NCBI GenBank assembly: GCA_964524965.1 | Contig: CAZGDY010000012.1 | Span: forward strand, 1-24,388 | Direction: 5' to 3' | From: Kmv34 sp964524965 | GTDB taxonomy: Bacteria > Aerophobota > Aerophobia > Aerophobales > B3-G15 | DNA length: 24,388 nucleotides | Translations under genes and position numbers: made by a program | Notes under the pieces: generated by a model | What the model was told of the DNA's origin: nothing | Database searches by the model: none | The model's input: the letters and a program-made list of their open reading frames with translations, nothing else | Shown: positions 13,636 through 21,575 of the stretch, piece by piece | Layout of the letters: each line of letters begins with the position of its first letter | How positions within the stretch are numbered: the stretch's first letter is position 1

Positions 13636-16008
13636 TTAAAGCAGCTTTTGGATGACTTTTAGTAGGTTTCCCTCTTTAAGATTATTTTTTGCAATATAGG
13701 CATTTGCACCGGCATTAATACCTTGTTTTCGATCTTTTAGAGAAGTGAGAGATGTTATCAGTATTATGGGTAGTTTAACAAGTTTTTTGTCATCGCGAAT
13801 TCTGGTGGCAAGGTCAAAGCCATTCATTTGAGGCATTTGGACATCGGAGATTACTAAATCAAAATTTTCCATTTTTAATCTTGATAAAGCATCAACACCA
13901 TTAATAGCAGTTTTAACTAAATATCCGGCTGATTCTAAAATTTTTTTTAAAAACATTCTCGAGGTAGTAGAATCATCTACAATTAAAATAGATTTTTTTT
14001 CCTCTTTTAGCTGGTTTTCTGTAACGGAGTTAGGATTAATTTTCAAAACTGATTTCATTAAATCAAAAATATCCAAAATGGGAGCTAAATCACCCGATCC
14101 AAGCACAGTAACACCGGCAATATTGCGTACATGCAAGAGATGTTTGCCGAGGTTTTTAACCAAAATTTCCTGTTCGCTTAAAATCTTGTCAACACTAAAG
14201 GCGATTCGTTTTTCCCCGAGTTTGACCACTAACACAAGAGCGAAAGGTGAGTTTCTGTGCTCTTTTTTTGCAAGCTCTAAAACATCATCAAGGTATACAA
14301 GGGATAAAATGCGTCCATTTAAAGAAATCATTTGTTTGCCTTCTATCGTTTTTATCTCTTGTCTTGATAGTTTCAGAGCTCGTTCCACGTATATTGTAGG
14401 CATAATAAATATTTGTTTAGCGCTCTGAACCAAAATTCCTCTGAATGTTGCAAGTGTTAAGGGAAGAACTATGTGGAAGGAAGTGCCGATATTAGGTTTA
14501 GTTTTTATAGATATGGAACCACCTAATTTTTCGATTTTTTCGTGCACAATAGCCATACCCAGTCCTCTACCCGATATATCGGTAATAGAGGAACTGGTGG
14601 AAATTGCTGAGCGAAAAATGAGTCGTATTATTTCCTCTTCACTAAGCTGATTTGCTTCTTTTTCTGATATTATTCCGCTTTTTAAAGCTGCTTTTTTTAC
14701 TTTTGAAGCGTCAATTCCTGATCCATCATCTTGTATGATAATCTCAACCTTGTTACCTGTTACATGCGAAACGCTTATGGTAACTGTTGCATGTTCAGGT
14801 TTTCCTTTTTTTATCCTTTCTTTTGAGTGTTCAATGCCATGGTCAATGCAGTTACGCACTAGATGAATGAGAGGATCTTTAATTTCTTCCAGAATGCGTT
14901 TGTCAATTTCAACTTCGCTTCCCTGGAGAACTAGACGTACTTGTTTGTTTTGTTCTCGAGAAAGATCGCGGACCATTCGGGGGAATATTTCCAGGAGTGA
15001 AGAGAAGGGAAGCATGAGTATCTTCTTCATATCTTCAAGATGATTATCTATCATTGCGCTGGTTAGACGATAATCTTGTTCAGATGATTTTACAAGTGCC
15101 ATGAGCTTGTTCTGGAGCAATTTGAGGGGGGTATGATTCCATCTGGGGAGTATTGTTAATTTAGTAGAGGGATTACTGACTTGAACCTGTATATTTGATT
15201 CTTTTTTAATTTCTGGGGGTAGTTGCTTAATTTTACTTATCTGTTGATAGGTTTCCCCCCCTTGTTTTTTATAAAGATCAAGAATTTCTTTAGCGTTCCG
15301 AAGTTCAATGATACGTTGGCTTATCATCGATTTCAGGGCAAGCATCTGCTCTGCTTGAAGAAATAGTGTATCCAATTTTGCTGTGGCCAATCTTACTGAT
15401 TTGGCTAGAACAGATTTTTTTTTAATGAGCTGGTCATCTTGAATAACGGGCTTTGTTATTTTTAGTTTGGTAGCAGCGGAGATCTGGGGTTCTCTCTTTT
15501 CTGGTTTATTTTCTTTAGAGGGGTGTTCGGGAGGTGGCTTGAGGAGAGTGGTTTTTGAGTTGTCACGCAGATGATCTTTAGATGGTGTTTTATTTTTATG
15601 TTTAGCGGGTTCCAAGCTGGTAAGTTTTTCTAAAAGTTCCGAAATTTGGATACTATTGCTTTCTTCCGGAGAAGATAATAGTTTATTAATAATATCAATT
15701 GTGTCATAAAATATATCAAATAGCTCAGAGCTTAGAGTTCTTTCTTTGTTTTTTAAAACAGCTAAAACATTTTCCAGCGTTTGGCAAATTATTTCAACGT
15801 TGGTTATTTTAACGGCACGTGCAGCTCCTTTTAAGCTATGTACCTGACGAAAAATCGTTTCTATGATTTCTGTTTGCTTTTCAGGAATCGATGTATTTTC
15901 CAGCTCAAGTAATTCCGAAGACATAGATTTAAGACGTTCCTCTCCTTCCGCTTTGAATGCTAATAAAAGTTTCTTTAGGAACTCTTCCTTAGCTTTGTCC
16001 ACGCCCAT
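13636..16008 (-). CDS. CheA-type chemosensory kinase with C-terminal receiver (CheA-REC hybrid)
   Basis: Central kinase of the cluster, 790 aa, cytoplasmic. Domains: Hpt/P1 (1-110) with phospho-acceptor H57 in RQVHSLKGAARAV; a Lys/Pro-rich linker (about 130-205) in place of a recognisable P2; P3 dimerisation helices (about 205-335); HATPase/P4 (about 340-515) with HLVRNCIDHGIE, IIIQDDGSGID and GRGLGMAIVHEKIEKLGG; CheW-like P5 (about 520-660); and a receiver (about 670-790) with D722 in LVISDVQMPQMNG. The architecture resembles FrzE/WspE/ChpA-type kinases of non-flagellar systems. The start overlaps the receptor stop by 1 nt (TAATG) with AAAGGAGT upstream, so receptor and kinase are translationally coupled. 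Lack of P2 suggests no dependence on a classical CheY-docking domain; the fused receiver may take its place. Confidence 0.95.
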   Translation of the reverse strand: MGVDKAKEEFLKKLLLAFKAEGEERLKSMSSELLELENTSIPEKQTEIIETIFRQVHSLKGAARAVKITNVEIICQTLENVLAVLKNKERTLSSELFDIFYDTIDIINKLLSSPEESNSIQISELLEKLTSLEPAKHKNKTPSKDHLRDNSKTTLLKPPPEHPSKENKPEKREPQISAATKLKITKPVIQDDQLIKKKSVLAKSVRLATAKLDTLFLQAEQMLALKSMISQRIIELRNAKEILDLYKKQGGETYQQISKIKQLPPEIKKESNIQVQVSNPSTKLTILPRWNHTPLKLLQNKLMALVKSSEQDYRLTSAMIDNHLEDMKKILMLPFSSLLEIFPRMVRDLSREQNKQVRLVLQGSEVEIDKRILEEIKDPLIHLVRNCIDHGIEHSKERIKKGKPEHATVTISVSHVTGNKVEIIIQDDGSGIDASKVKKAALKSGIISEKEANQLSEEEIIRLIFRSAISTSSSITDISGRGLGMAIVHEKIEKLGGSISIKTKPNIGTSFHIVLPLTLATFRGILVQSAKQIFIMPTIYVERALKLSRQEIKTIEGKQMISLNGRILSLVYLDDVLELAKKEHRNSPFALVLVVKLGEKRIAFSVDKILSEQEILVKNLGKHLLHVRNIAGVTVLGSGDLAPILDIFDLMKSVLKINPNSVTENQLKEEKKSILIVDDSTTSRMFLKKILESAGYLVKTAINGVDALSRLKMENFDLVISDVQMPQMNGFDLATRIRDDKKLVKLPIILITSLTSLKDRKQGINAGANAYIAKNNLKEGNLLKVIQKLL

Positions 16009-17363
16009 TACTCCTTTCGTACTTTGTTTTGTTCCACCAGTTGTTTTAAGCTCTGCCCTAGTTCATTTAAGCTTTCTGCTGCGATTTCTAATTGTTGAGT
16101 CTTCTCAACACTTTTAGTAGCCGCCTGTTTTATTTTTTGCATCGCTGAAACTACTTTGTCTGTACCTGCCAACTGTTGATTACTGGAAGTGGCAATTTGA
16201 ACTGCCGCCTGCGTTGCCTCTGTAATGCTGTTAGTTAGTGTCAGAATGCATTTACCTGCTTGAGTAGACTGTTTTACACCAATCTCTACTGCTTTATTTC
16301 CTTGTTCTGCCACCTTTACAGCGGCTTCAGTTGCCTTTTGAATATCGTTTAAAATAGTTCGTACCTGTCTTGTTGCTTGTTTTGATTGTTCGGCAAGGTT
16401 TTTAATTTCTTGAGCCACCACGGAAAAACCTTTCCCCTGTTCACCTGCTTTTGCCGCCTCAATAGAGGCATTTACGGCTAAAAGATTTGATTGTTCTGCA
16501 AGGTCATCAACTGTAGAGATAGTTTCCCCAATGGTTTGATTATGTTCGCTTAATCTTACAATACTTTCTGCTATAGACTCCATTTGGTTTCTTATGTCAT
16601 ACATTCCTTCTATGTTTTCCTCTGTAGACTTTTTGCCGATTTGGGATATCTGTGCTACTTTTTGGGCGCTTTCGGAAACATATCTTGCTTTTTTATTAGT
16701 GGTTTGCGCGGTTTGTTTTACGTCTTCCACGGTTGTAGTTGTTTCACTCACCACTACTGCGGTTTGTTGTGCACTTGAGGTAAGTTGAATTACTGCTTTT
16801 AGAATTTCGTTGGCAGATGAAACGAGAATGTTTGTCACATCTTGGACTTGTTGCCATGGTTCAGCAAGCTTTTTCAGTGTAGAAAAAGCGTAGAAGTCAA
16901 TAGTTAATTGTTGGTCAATAATCGTCATTTTAATTAAAGCTATTAGGGAATCAGATAAATGGTTAGGTCTGAACTTAAATTTTTTTGCTAATAAAGGAGT
17001 AATTATTGACGTTAAATTACTATAAGCTCCAATGTACCATTTTAGGGGCGGAGTGGCTTTTTTATGGATAGCGCTAATATACTGTAGCTTTTTTTCGAAA
17101 TAAGCTTGGTCTAAGTTACTTTGAAATAAATCAAGAAGATAGTTTCGTTGAAGGGATTTTAGTTCATTCAAATCATCTACTTTAGTTATAGATGGATGCT
17201 TAAATAAATAAGTGCAAGATTCCTCTACAATCGCTTCTATATGTTTTTGGATAAAGGGGAGTAGTTTTCCTAAGAGCAAAACCTCTTTATGAGTTAGATG
17301 CAATAAACTCTTTCTGCGCTCTATTTCTTGTTCATCTAAATTTAACTTTTCAGTTAACTTCAT
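16008..17363 (-). CDS. soluble globin-coupled methyl-accepting chemoreceptor (HemAT-like)
   Basis: Cytoplasmic receptor, 451 aa, with no membrane segment. A frame opens at GTG 17381, but AGGAGT sits 7 nt before the ATG at 17363, so the latter is chosen. Residues about 10-165 look like a protoglobin sensor: all-helical, with YISAIHKKATPPLKWYIGAY matching the HemAT segment around the proximal heme His. The His here is residue 100. Heme binding and response to O2, NO or CO are inferred. After residue 170 comes the coiled-coil signalling hairpin, with the tip sequences SNLLAVNASIEAAKAGEQGKGF and SVVAQEIKNLAEQSKQATRQVR. There is no HAMP domain and no C-terminal CheR-docking pentapeptide. It lies between a CheW gene and the CheA-REC gene. 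Confidence 0.9.
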   Translation of the reverse strand: MKLTEKLNLDEQEIERRKSLLHLTHKEVLLLGKLLPFIQKHIEAIVEESCTYLFKHPSITKVDDLNELKSLQRNYLLDLFQSNLDQAYFEKKLQYISAIHKKATPPLKWYIGAYSNLTSIITPLLAKKFKFRPNHLSDSLIALIKMTIIDQQLTIDFYAFSTLKKLAEPWQQVQDVTNILVSSANEILKAVIQLTSSAQQTAVVVSETTTTVEDVKQTAQTTNKKARYVSESAQKVAQISQIGKKSTEENIEGMYDIRNQMESIAESIVRLSEHNQTIGETISTVDDLAEQSNLLAVNASIEAAKAGEQGKGFSVVAQEIKNLAEQSKQATRQVRTILNDIQKATEAAVKVAEQGNKAVEIGVKQSTQAGKCILTLTNSITEATQAAVQIATSSNQQLAGTDKVVSAMQKIKQAATKSVEKTQQLEIAAESLNELGQSLKQLVEQNKVRKE

Positions 17364-17419
17364 ATCGTTACTCCTGTACACAATTGTTTTGTAAAGATAG
17401 CCGTAATTTCATATTTATT

Positions 17420-18070
17420 TTAAGTTTGTATCTTTTCACTAATAATGATTTTTTTGCTTGAAAGCATCTTTGCTGCGTCTAAAATCATTAGTTGTTCTTT
17501 AGTCACGCCTCTGAGGTAGTTTTTTTGGGTTTTTGTTAACGTAGAGTCCGGTAATTGTATTTTTTCAAGGGAGACAGAGCGCATTCCTGTTATACTATCG
17601 GCGAGAATGCCAAACTCCATTTCGCTTGTATGGATGATGATGACATCTTTGTGGTTTGTGAGTGTTTTTTCTGAAAACCCAAATAATATCTTGATGTCAA
17701 TAACTGAAATAATTTGTCCACGTAAGTTTATAATACCGAAAATAAATTTTGGTGTACAGGGTAGTGATGTGAATTTCTTTAAATGGCAAACCTCGCGGAT
17801 GTAAATTGATTCAATGCCGTAGTTTTCACGGGAACAAACGAATTCAAGTATTTCTAGATGCGTTATTTTGTTTATTTTTTTTCTTTGGGGTTTTTGGGCA
17901 AGCATACCTGCTCTTAATTTAAGAATTTTTTCCTTTTCCCTGGAAGTTGGTATAAACCCTCGTTCAATTAACATTTGAGTAGTTTTTAGGTGTTGGTGAG
18001 CTATCTTCCAAAGATTTGCATTATTTGTCATCTTATTTGAAATAAAATTTTTTTTAGTCAAGTGATTCAT
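17420..18070 (-). CDS. CheW-like coupling protein with N-terminal extension
   Basis: Scaffold linking receptor and CheA, 216 aa. Residues about 68-210 are a CheW domain (LEILEFVCSRENYGIESIYIREV, IFGIINLRGQIISVIDIKILFG, FGILADSITGMRSV). The N-terminal 67 residues include TSREKEKILKLRAGMLAQKP, a helical motif seen on a subset of CheW proteins in non-flagellar systems. The ribosome site is weak (GGAT about 10 nt before the ATG). It is directly upstream of the receptor gene (about 56 nt from its chosen start) and downstream of a second CheW gene. Confidence 0.92.
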   Translation of the reverse strand: MNHLTKKNFISNKMTNNANLWKIAHQHLKTTQMLIERGFIPTSREKEKILKLRAGMLAQKPQRKKINKITHLEILEFVCSRENYGIESIYIREVCHLKKFTSLPCTPKFIFGIINLRGQIISVIDIKILFGFSEKTLTNHKDVIIIHTSEMEFGILADSITGMRSVSLEKIQLPDSTLTKTQKNYLRGVTKEQLMILDAAKMLSSKKIIISEKIQT

Positions 18071-18136
18071 TTAATTCTATCCGTTTCCGATTATTTTGGT
18101 GTTTTCTTAGCTGAGTATTTTATTTTACATTTTATC

Positions 18137-18562
18137 TTAATTTCTTTTTTCTTTCAATGAAATAAATTCTTCGAGATTACAAATAAAAATTGTGCCATCC
18201 GTAAGTTTTACGGTGCCTTTGGGATGTTTTATATTGGTGATAATTTTTTCTGTCAGAGCTAATTTTTGTTCCGGCAAGGCAATAACACCTCTAACATTAT
18301 CTACCAATAAGGCAATATCTTTTTCTGAGATACTGGCAATTATCAAATGGTCATTTAAATTAATTTCTTTTTCTTTTAGGCCCAACCGCTTACGGACACT
18401 TATGACAGGGGTGAGTTTGCCGTGAATGTTAATTGTGCCTAAAATAATTTCTGGTGAATTAGGCAAAGGAATAATTTCAACGGCACGAATAATTTTTTTC
18501 ACTACGGAAAGGCGCAGTGCAAATTGCTGTTTCTCGATGCTAAAGACTACTAGTTGTTTCAT
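18137..18562 (-). CDS. CheW-like coupling protein, single domain
   Basis: The 141 aa are essentially one CheW domain: LVVFSIEKQQFALRLSVVKKI, EIILGTINIHGKLTPVISVRKRLG, DIALLVDNVRGVI. It differs strongly from the neighbouring CheW, so the two probably make different contacts in the array, or one serves another receptor. No clear ribosome site is seen; it begins 17 nt after the MetH-reactivation-like gene and is likely translated by reinitiation. Confidence 0.92.
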   Translation of the reverse strand: MKQLVVFSIEKQQFALRLSVVKKIIRAVEIIPLPNSPEIILGTINIHGKLTPVISVRKRLGLKEKEINLNDHLIIASISEKDIALLVDNVRGVIALPEQKLALTEKIITNIKHPKGTVKLTDGTIFICNLEEFISLKEKRN

Positions 18563-18579
18563 TTGGAAAAAAGACCCAT

Positions 18580-19293
18580 TTATTTTTTTGCGTAGCTCTC
18601 AGTTAATTTTGGATCATAAGGTGCTTGTCTTCCAATACATTTTTGGCGAGGACAGAGCTGACAGTTATAAAATTTAATTTCAGTAGGAAAGTATATTCCT
18701 GAAACAGATTTTCTAGGAATCATCAGGAGACTATCGTTTAAACGTACACCGATAATTTCTTGCGTATCACCAAAAATAGAAAACAGTTCTTTTTGTTGAG
18801 TGATGGGCCAATCTTTTAGAGAACCCGGGCTCATTTTGGAGAGTTGTTCGAATCTATATTTTTCTTTAAGGTGTTTTGTTAGATGCCTGCGGGTGTAACG
18901 CAGGGCTAAATTTGCTATTTCTTCTAAATAGTACTGTTTAAGAAAATCTTTTATCGAAGCTGCCTCACTCTCCAATTCTTTCCCAATGGTAATAATATAG
19001 GGAAAGACTCTTTCTATTTTATCCAGGTTTTTTCTAAGAATCTTACTTTTGAAATTAACCTTCCCAATATCTAAAGTTATTCCCTTTTTATTTTCCACAT
19101 AGGCTGGCTTATAAACCGCTCTGGGGTTTATTAGAGTAGTTGCTAAATTAGTTAGCTCTTCTATTAATTCTCTTTGTTTTTGCTGAGTCTTATCATTTAT
19201 CTTAAAATGCTTAAATGTTTTTTCCAGGTCAAATTTGATTGGAATATCTTGTAATATCTCCAGGTCGTTATCGTAAAGTGGTTTTTCTTTCAA
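18580..19293 (-). CDS. vitamin B12-dependent methionine synthase reactivation-domain protein
   Basis: Stand-alone protein of 237 aa related to the SAM-binding activation domain of MetH. In MetH that domain reductively remethylates oxidised cob(II)alamin. In anaerobes, separate proteins of this kind serve split methionine synthases or other corrinoid methyltransferases. Motifs seen: PYIITIGKELESEA, KMSPGSLKDWPITQQKELF, EIIGVRLNDSLLMIPRKSVSGI, then CQLCPRQKCIGRQAPYDP near the C-terminus. The Cys motif occurs in the stand-alone family. Start TTG 19293 follows GGGGG by 5 nt. It heads the chemosensory operon and is the gene closest to that operon's strong promoter. No methyltransferase or corrinoid protein is in the window. 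The family call is firm; the corrinoid partner is unknown. Confidence 0.85.
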   Translation of the reverse strand: MKEKPLYDNDLEILQDIPIKFDLEKTFKHFKINDKTQQKQRELIEELTNLATTLINPRAVYKPAYVENKKGITLDIGKVNFKSKILRKNLDKIERVFPYIITIGKELESEAASIKDFLKQYYLEEIANLALRYTRRHLTKHLKEKYRFEQLSKMSPGSLKDWPITQQKELFSIFGDTQEIIGVRLNDSLLMIPRKSVSGIYFPTEIKFYNCQLCPRQKCIGRQAPYDPKLTESYAKK

Positions 19294-19380
19294 TTTTTCC
19301 CCCTTTTCTTTTTGAGTTTCTTTTATATTGTTATCTTTTTTCTTGTGCTTTATTTACTTTGGGTTATTGGTTTGAGAAAG

Positions 19381-19408
19381 AGTATAGCAGTGGGGAAGGG
19401 GATGTCAA
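19381..19408 (-). promoter_or_regulatory. promoter of the chemosensory operon
   Basis: On the minus strand: TTGACA (19408-19403), 16-bp spacer, TATACT (19386-19381) preceded by TGC, an extended -10. The predicted start is near 19374, leaving a leader of about 80 nt before the TTG start of the first gene. Confidence 0.75.
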
Positions 19409-19526
19409 ATACAAAAGGGAAAGATTTAGATTTTCCTAAAATCTTTTTTTGCTCATTCCTCGTCAAATAGATATCCGAAAAGGTGCAAAGACCAAATAAA
19501 CCAGAAAAACCAATATATTAACATAT

Positions 19527-19554
19527 TTGACACATTGGGGAAAGATTTTAAAAT
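19527..19554 (+). promoter_or_regulatory. upstream promoter candidate for the 19682 gene
   Basis: TTGACA (19527-19532), 16-bp spacer, TAAAAT (19549-19554). The predicted start near 19561 gives a leader of about 120 nt. Confidence 0.6.
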
Positions 19555-19570
19555 GCTAAGAAATCAGGTT

Positions 19571-19600
19571 TTGCAATACAGTATTTAATTTAGATATAGT
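19571..19600 (+). promoter_or_regulatory. downstream promoter candidate for the 19682 gene
   Basis: TTGCAA (19571-19576), 18-bp spacer, TATAGT (19595-19600). It is in tandem with the previous site and may be an alternative or second start. Confidence 0.5.
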
Positions 19601-19681
19601 ATATTTTATTAACGAAAATAGATGAGTTTAAAATCTAACTTCAATAAAATTTATAATTAAGGTATTTTCTTATCTATTGCC

Positions 19682-20218
19682 ATGCATATTAACGAGCGAG
19701 AAATTAAGGCTGTATATCTCAAAGATATTGACTTATTTTATGTGGAGTTGCTTTTAACAAAAAGTGACTGTCCGGAAAAAAGAGAATTTCCAGATCTTCA
19801 GCTCTGCTCAGGAGATTGTCAGGGTACTTATCTAAGTGCAGCAGTTAAAAATGATGTGGTAAGGATTATTGGTAGCATTTACTTTAAGCCACATGTTATG
19901 TACGGTGAAAAATTTGTAAAAAAACACAATTTAAGAAAAGAGGAAATTGCAGAGTATGTAAAAAGTTATTTAGCTGACAATCCTTGTACTACCATATCTT
20001 ATATGGGTGGTAGAAAAAAAAGGATTTATGTTAGGGGAGAACATGTAAAAACTATTTTTGAGAGATGTGTTTTCCGAGTAGCACAGGGAGAATTTGCTGA
20101 TCTTTTGATAAAATTACGAGAAAAAGACTTGAGGGGAATTACTCAAAATTTAGCTGAGATAAAAAAAATAGCAATTATTACTACAACCACAGAGTTTAGC
20201 AAAAAAATTGGCGGATGA
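19682..20218 (+). CDS. hypothetical protein with Cys-rich N-terminal part, 178 aa
   Basis: I do not recognise this protein. It is soluble, mixed alpha/beta and basic. Near the N-terminus it has SDCPEKREF and LQLCSGDCQGTYLS, giving Cys in a C-x11-C-x3-C spacing that could bind a metal. Two further Cys are in DNPCTTISYMGG and ERCVFRVAQG. The segment YFKPHVMYGEKFVKKHNLRKEEIAEYVKSYL suggests a helical region, followed by a basic GGRKKRIYVRGEH. The ATG at 19682 has no good ribosome site, but two promoter candidates lie upstream and the frame is clean. It ends at 20218, beside or just inside the start of the macro-domain gene, so the two are probably cotranscribed and may act together. Confidence 0.75.
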   Translation: MHINEREIKAVYLKDIDLFYVELLLTKSDCPEKREFPDLQLCSGDCQGTYLSAAVKNDVVRIIGSIYFKPHVMYGEKFVKKHNLRKEEIAEYVKSYLADNPCTTISYMGGRKKRIYVRGEHVKTIFERCVFRVAQGEFADLLIKLREKDLRGITQNLAEIKKIAIITTTTEFSKKIGG

Positions 20219-20234
20219 ATTTAAAGTGGCAAGA

Positions 20235-20786
20235 ATGGTTAAAAAAAAGATAGGTCAATCTTTCTTGGAACTAATTTCGGGAAATATTGTGAAACAAGAG
20301 ACAGAAGCTATAGTGAATGCAGCTAATAAAATGTTAGCTCCTGGAGGAGGAGTTGCCGGGGCAATTCATCGGGCAGCAGGTTATGGATTGTGGGAAGAAT
20401 GCAAAAAACTTGGGGGTTGCAAGACAGGCGAAGCAAAACTAACTTCGGGGTGTAACTTAAAAACAAAGTATATTATTCATACAGTAGGTCCTGTTTATAG
20501 TGGCAGAAGAGAAGACGCTCAAGATTTAAAGAACTCCTACTACAATAGTTTAAAGTTAGCTATGGAGCATGGTATTAAGAGTATATCTTTTCCCTCTATA
20601 AGCACCGGTGTCTTCAGTTATCCTATAAAAGAAGCCTCCTTTATTGCTTTGAAGACTGTTCTAGATTACTTGAGTGAGCATAAAGAAATTAACTTAGTGC
20701 GATTTGTCCTCTTCAGCGCTAAGGATTTGTTAGCCTATAAACAGAGTTTAGAGAGGATTGAGAGTGTTGATTATCACAATAAATAA
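20235..20786 (+). CDS. macro-domain protein (MacroD/YmdB-like ADP-ribose binding)
   Basis: Binds ADP-ribose and may hydrolyse O-acetyl-ADP-ribose or ADP-ribosylated targets; 183 aa from ATG 20235. The frame also allows TTG 20208 and GTG 20226, and none has a strong ribosome site. The ATG leaves the shortest N-terminus before the first strand. Conserved: ELISGNIVKQETEAIVNAAN (N28 and N31 of NAAN), GGGVAGAIHRAAG (H45), GCKTGEAKLTSG, KYIIHTVGP and FPSISTGVFSYP. Two differences from MacroD/YmdB consensus: GDI is GNI, and the Asp of GGGVDGAIH, thought to be catalytic in MacroD1 and YmdB, is Ala41 here. Reader function or a different mechanism is therefore possible. It follows the unrecognised 19682 gene. 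Confidence 0.9.
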   Translation: MVKKKIGQSFLELISGNIVKQETEAIVNAANKMLAPGGGVAGAIHRAAGYGLWEECKKLGGCKTGEAKLTSGCNLKTKYIIHTVGPVYSGRREDAQDLKNSYYNSLKLAMEHGIKSISFPSISTGVFSYPIKEASFIALKTVLDYLSEHKEINLVRFVLFSAKDLLAYKQSLERIESVDYHNK

Positions 20787-20828
20787 GCTCATAATTTTAT
20801 ATTTACATTGTTCTATGAGGAGTTTACA

Positions 20829-21575
20829 ATGAAGAATTTTCTTTTGTCTGAGATGAGTGGACATGATTATAAAAAAGCTAATTTTGATAAGGCTATACTT
20901 TGTTTAGGGTCAACAGAGAATCATGGAGATCATCTTCCTTTGGGAACTGACAGTCTTATTTCTTATGAGTTGGCTAAAGAGGTGGCTAAGAAAGTGGACG
21001 ACACGATGCTTCTTCCCGTAGTTCCTTTCGGTATGAGTGAGCATTATAGTAATTTTCCTATAGCAATAAGTCTTGAGACGGAAACTCTTATAAGGCTCAT
21101 AAATAATATTCTTTCTTCTCTTATAAAACATAGGATATATAAAATACTGATAATAAATGGGCATGATGGCAATATTGCTTCAATAGAGACGGCAACCCGT
21201 GAGTTTAAAGTCTCTCATCCTCAGATTAAAATTGCGGTACTGAATGCCTGGTGGGTCACGGCAGGTAAAATTTTACCGGCCAACACCTTTGAAGTTTGGA
21301 ATGGTCTGGGGCATGCAGGAGAGGGAGAGACCTCTATGGTTTTGAATTTAAGGCCAGATTTGGTGAATATGAAAAAAAGCAGAGGTATTTTGCCACATCT
21401 TCCTCAGGAAATAGAGATAAAATGGATTTTTGACGAGATAACTCCGTATGGTGTAACTGGCGATCCTACTAAGGCTACGGCGGAGAAAGGTAGAAAAATG
21501 AAAGAAGCTCTGGTTAATCATATTAGTTCCTTCATTAAAAAAATGGATGAAGTGAACTGGGAATACAAAATATGA
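20829..21575 (+). CDS. creatininase-family metal-dependent amidohydrolase
   Basis: Cytoplasmic hydrolase of 248 aa in the creatininase superfamily, which also includes FAPy deformylase ArfB and the mycofactocin protein MftE. The start is ATG 20829, 6 nt after AGGAG (20818-20822); an in-frame TTG at 20808 lacks such a site. Metal-binding motifs seen: GSTENHGDHLPLGTDSL (E30, H32, D41), INGHDGN (H112) and GHAGEGETSM (E165 or E167). PFGMSEHYSNFP and the C-terminal GVTGDPTKATAEKG are also typical. True creatinine turnover is unlikely to be deducible from sequence; an amide or formamide on a cyclic substrate is the general expectation. The gene begins 42 nt after the macro-domain gene and probably belongs to the same transcript. 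Confidence 0.88.
   Translation: MKNFLLSEMSGHDYKKANFDKAILCLGSTENHGDHLPLGTDSLISYELAKEVAKKVDDTMLLPVVPFGMSEHYSNFPIAISLETETLIRLINNILSSLIKHRIYKILIINGHDGNIASIETATREFKVSHPQIKIAVLNAWWVTAGKILPANTFEVWNGLGHAGEGETSMVLNLRPDLVNMKKSRGILPHLPQEIEIKWIFDEITPYGVTGDPTKATAEKGRKMKEALVNHISSFIKKMDEVNWEYKI

Larger units (their letters stand above)
19294..19681. other. 388-nt divergent intergenic region
   Basis: The region separates the leftward chemosensory operon from the rightward cluster. It contains one good leftward promoter (19381-19408) and two tandem rightward promoter candidates (19527-19554 and 19571-19600). The rest is AT-rich, without a coding frame that looks real and without a convincing riboswitch or RNA gene. 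Confidence 0.7.
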
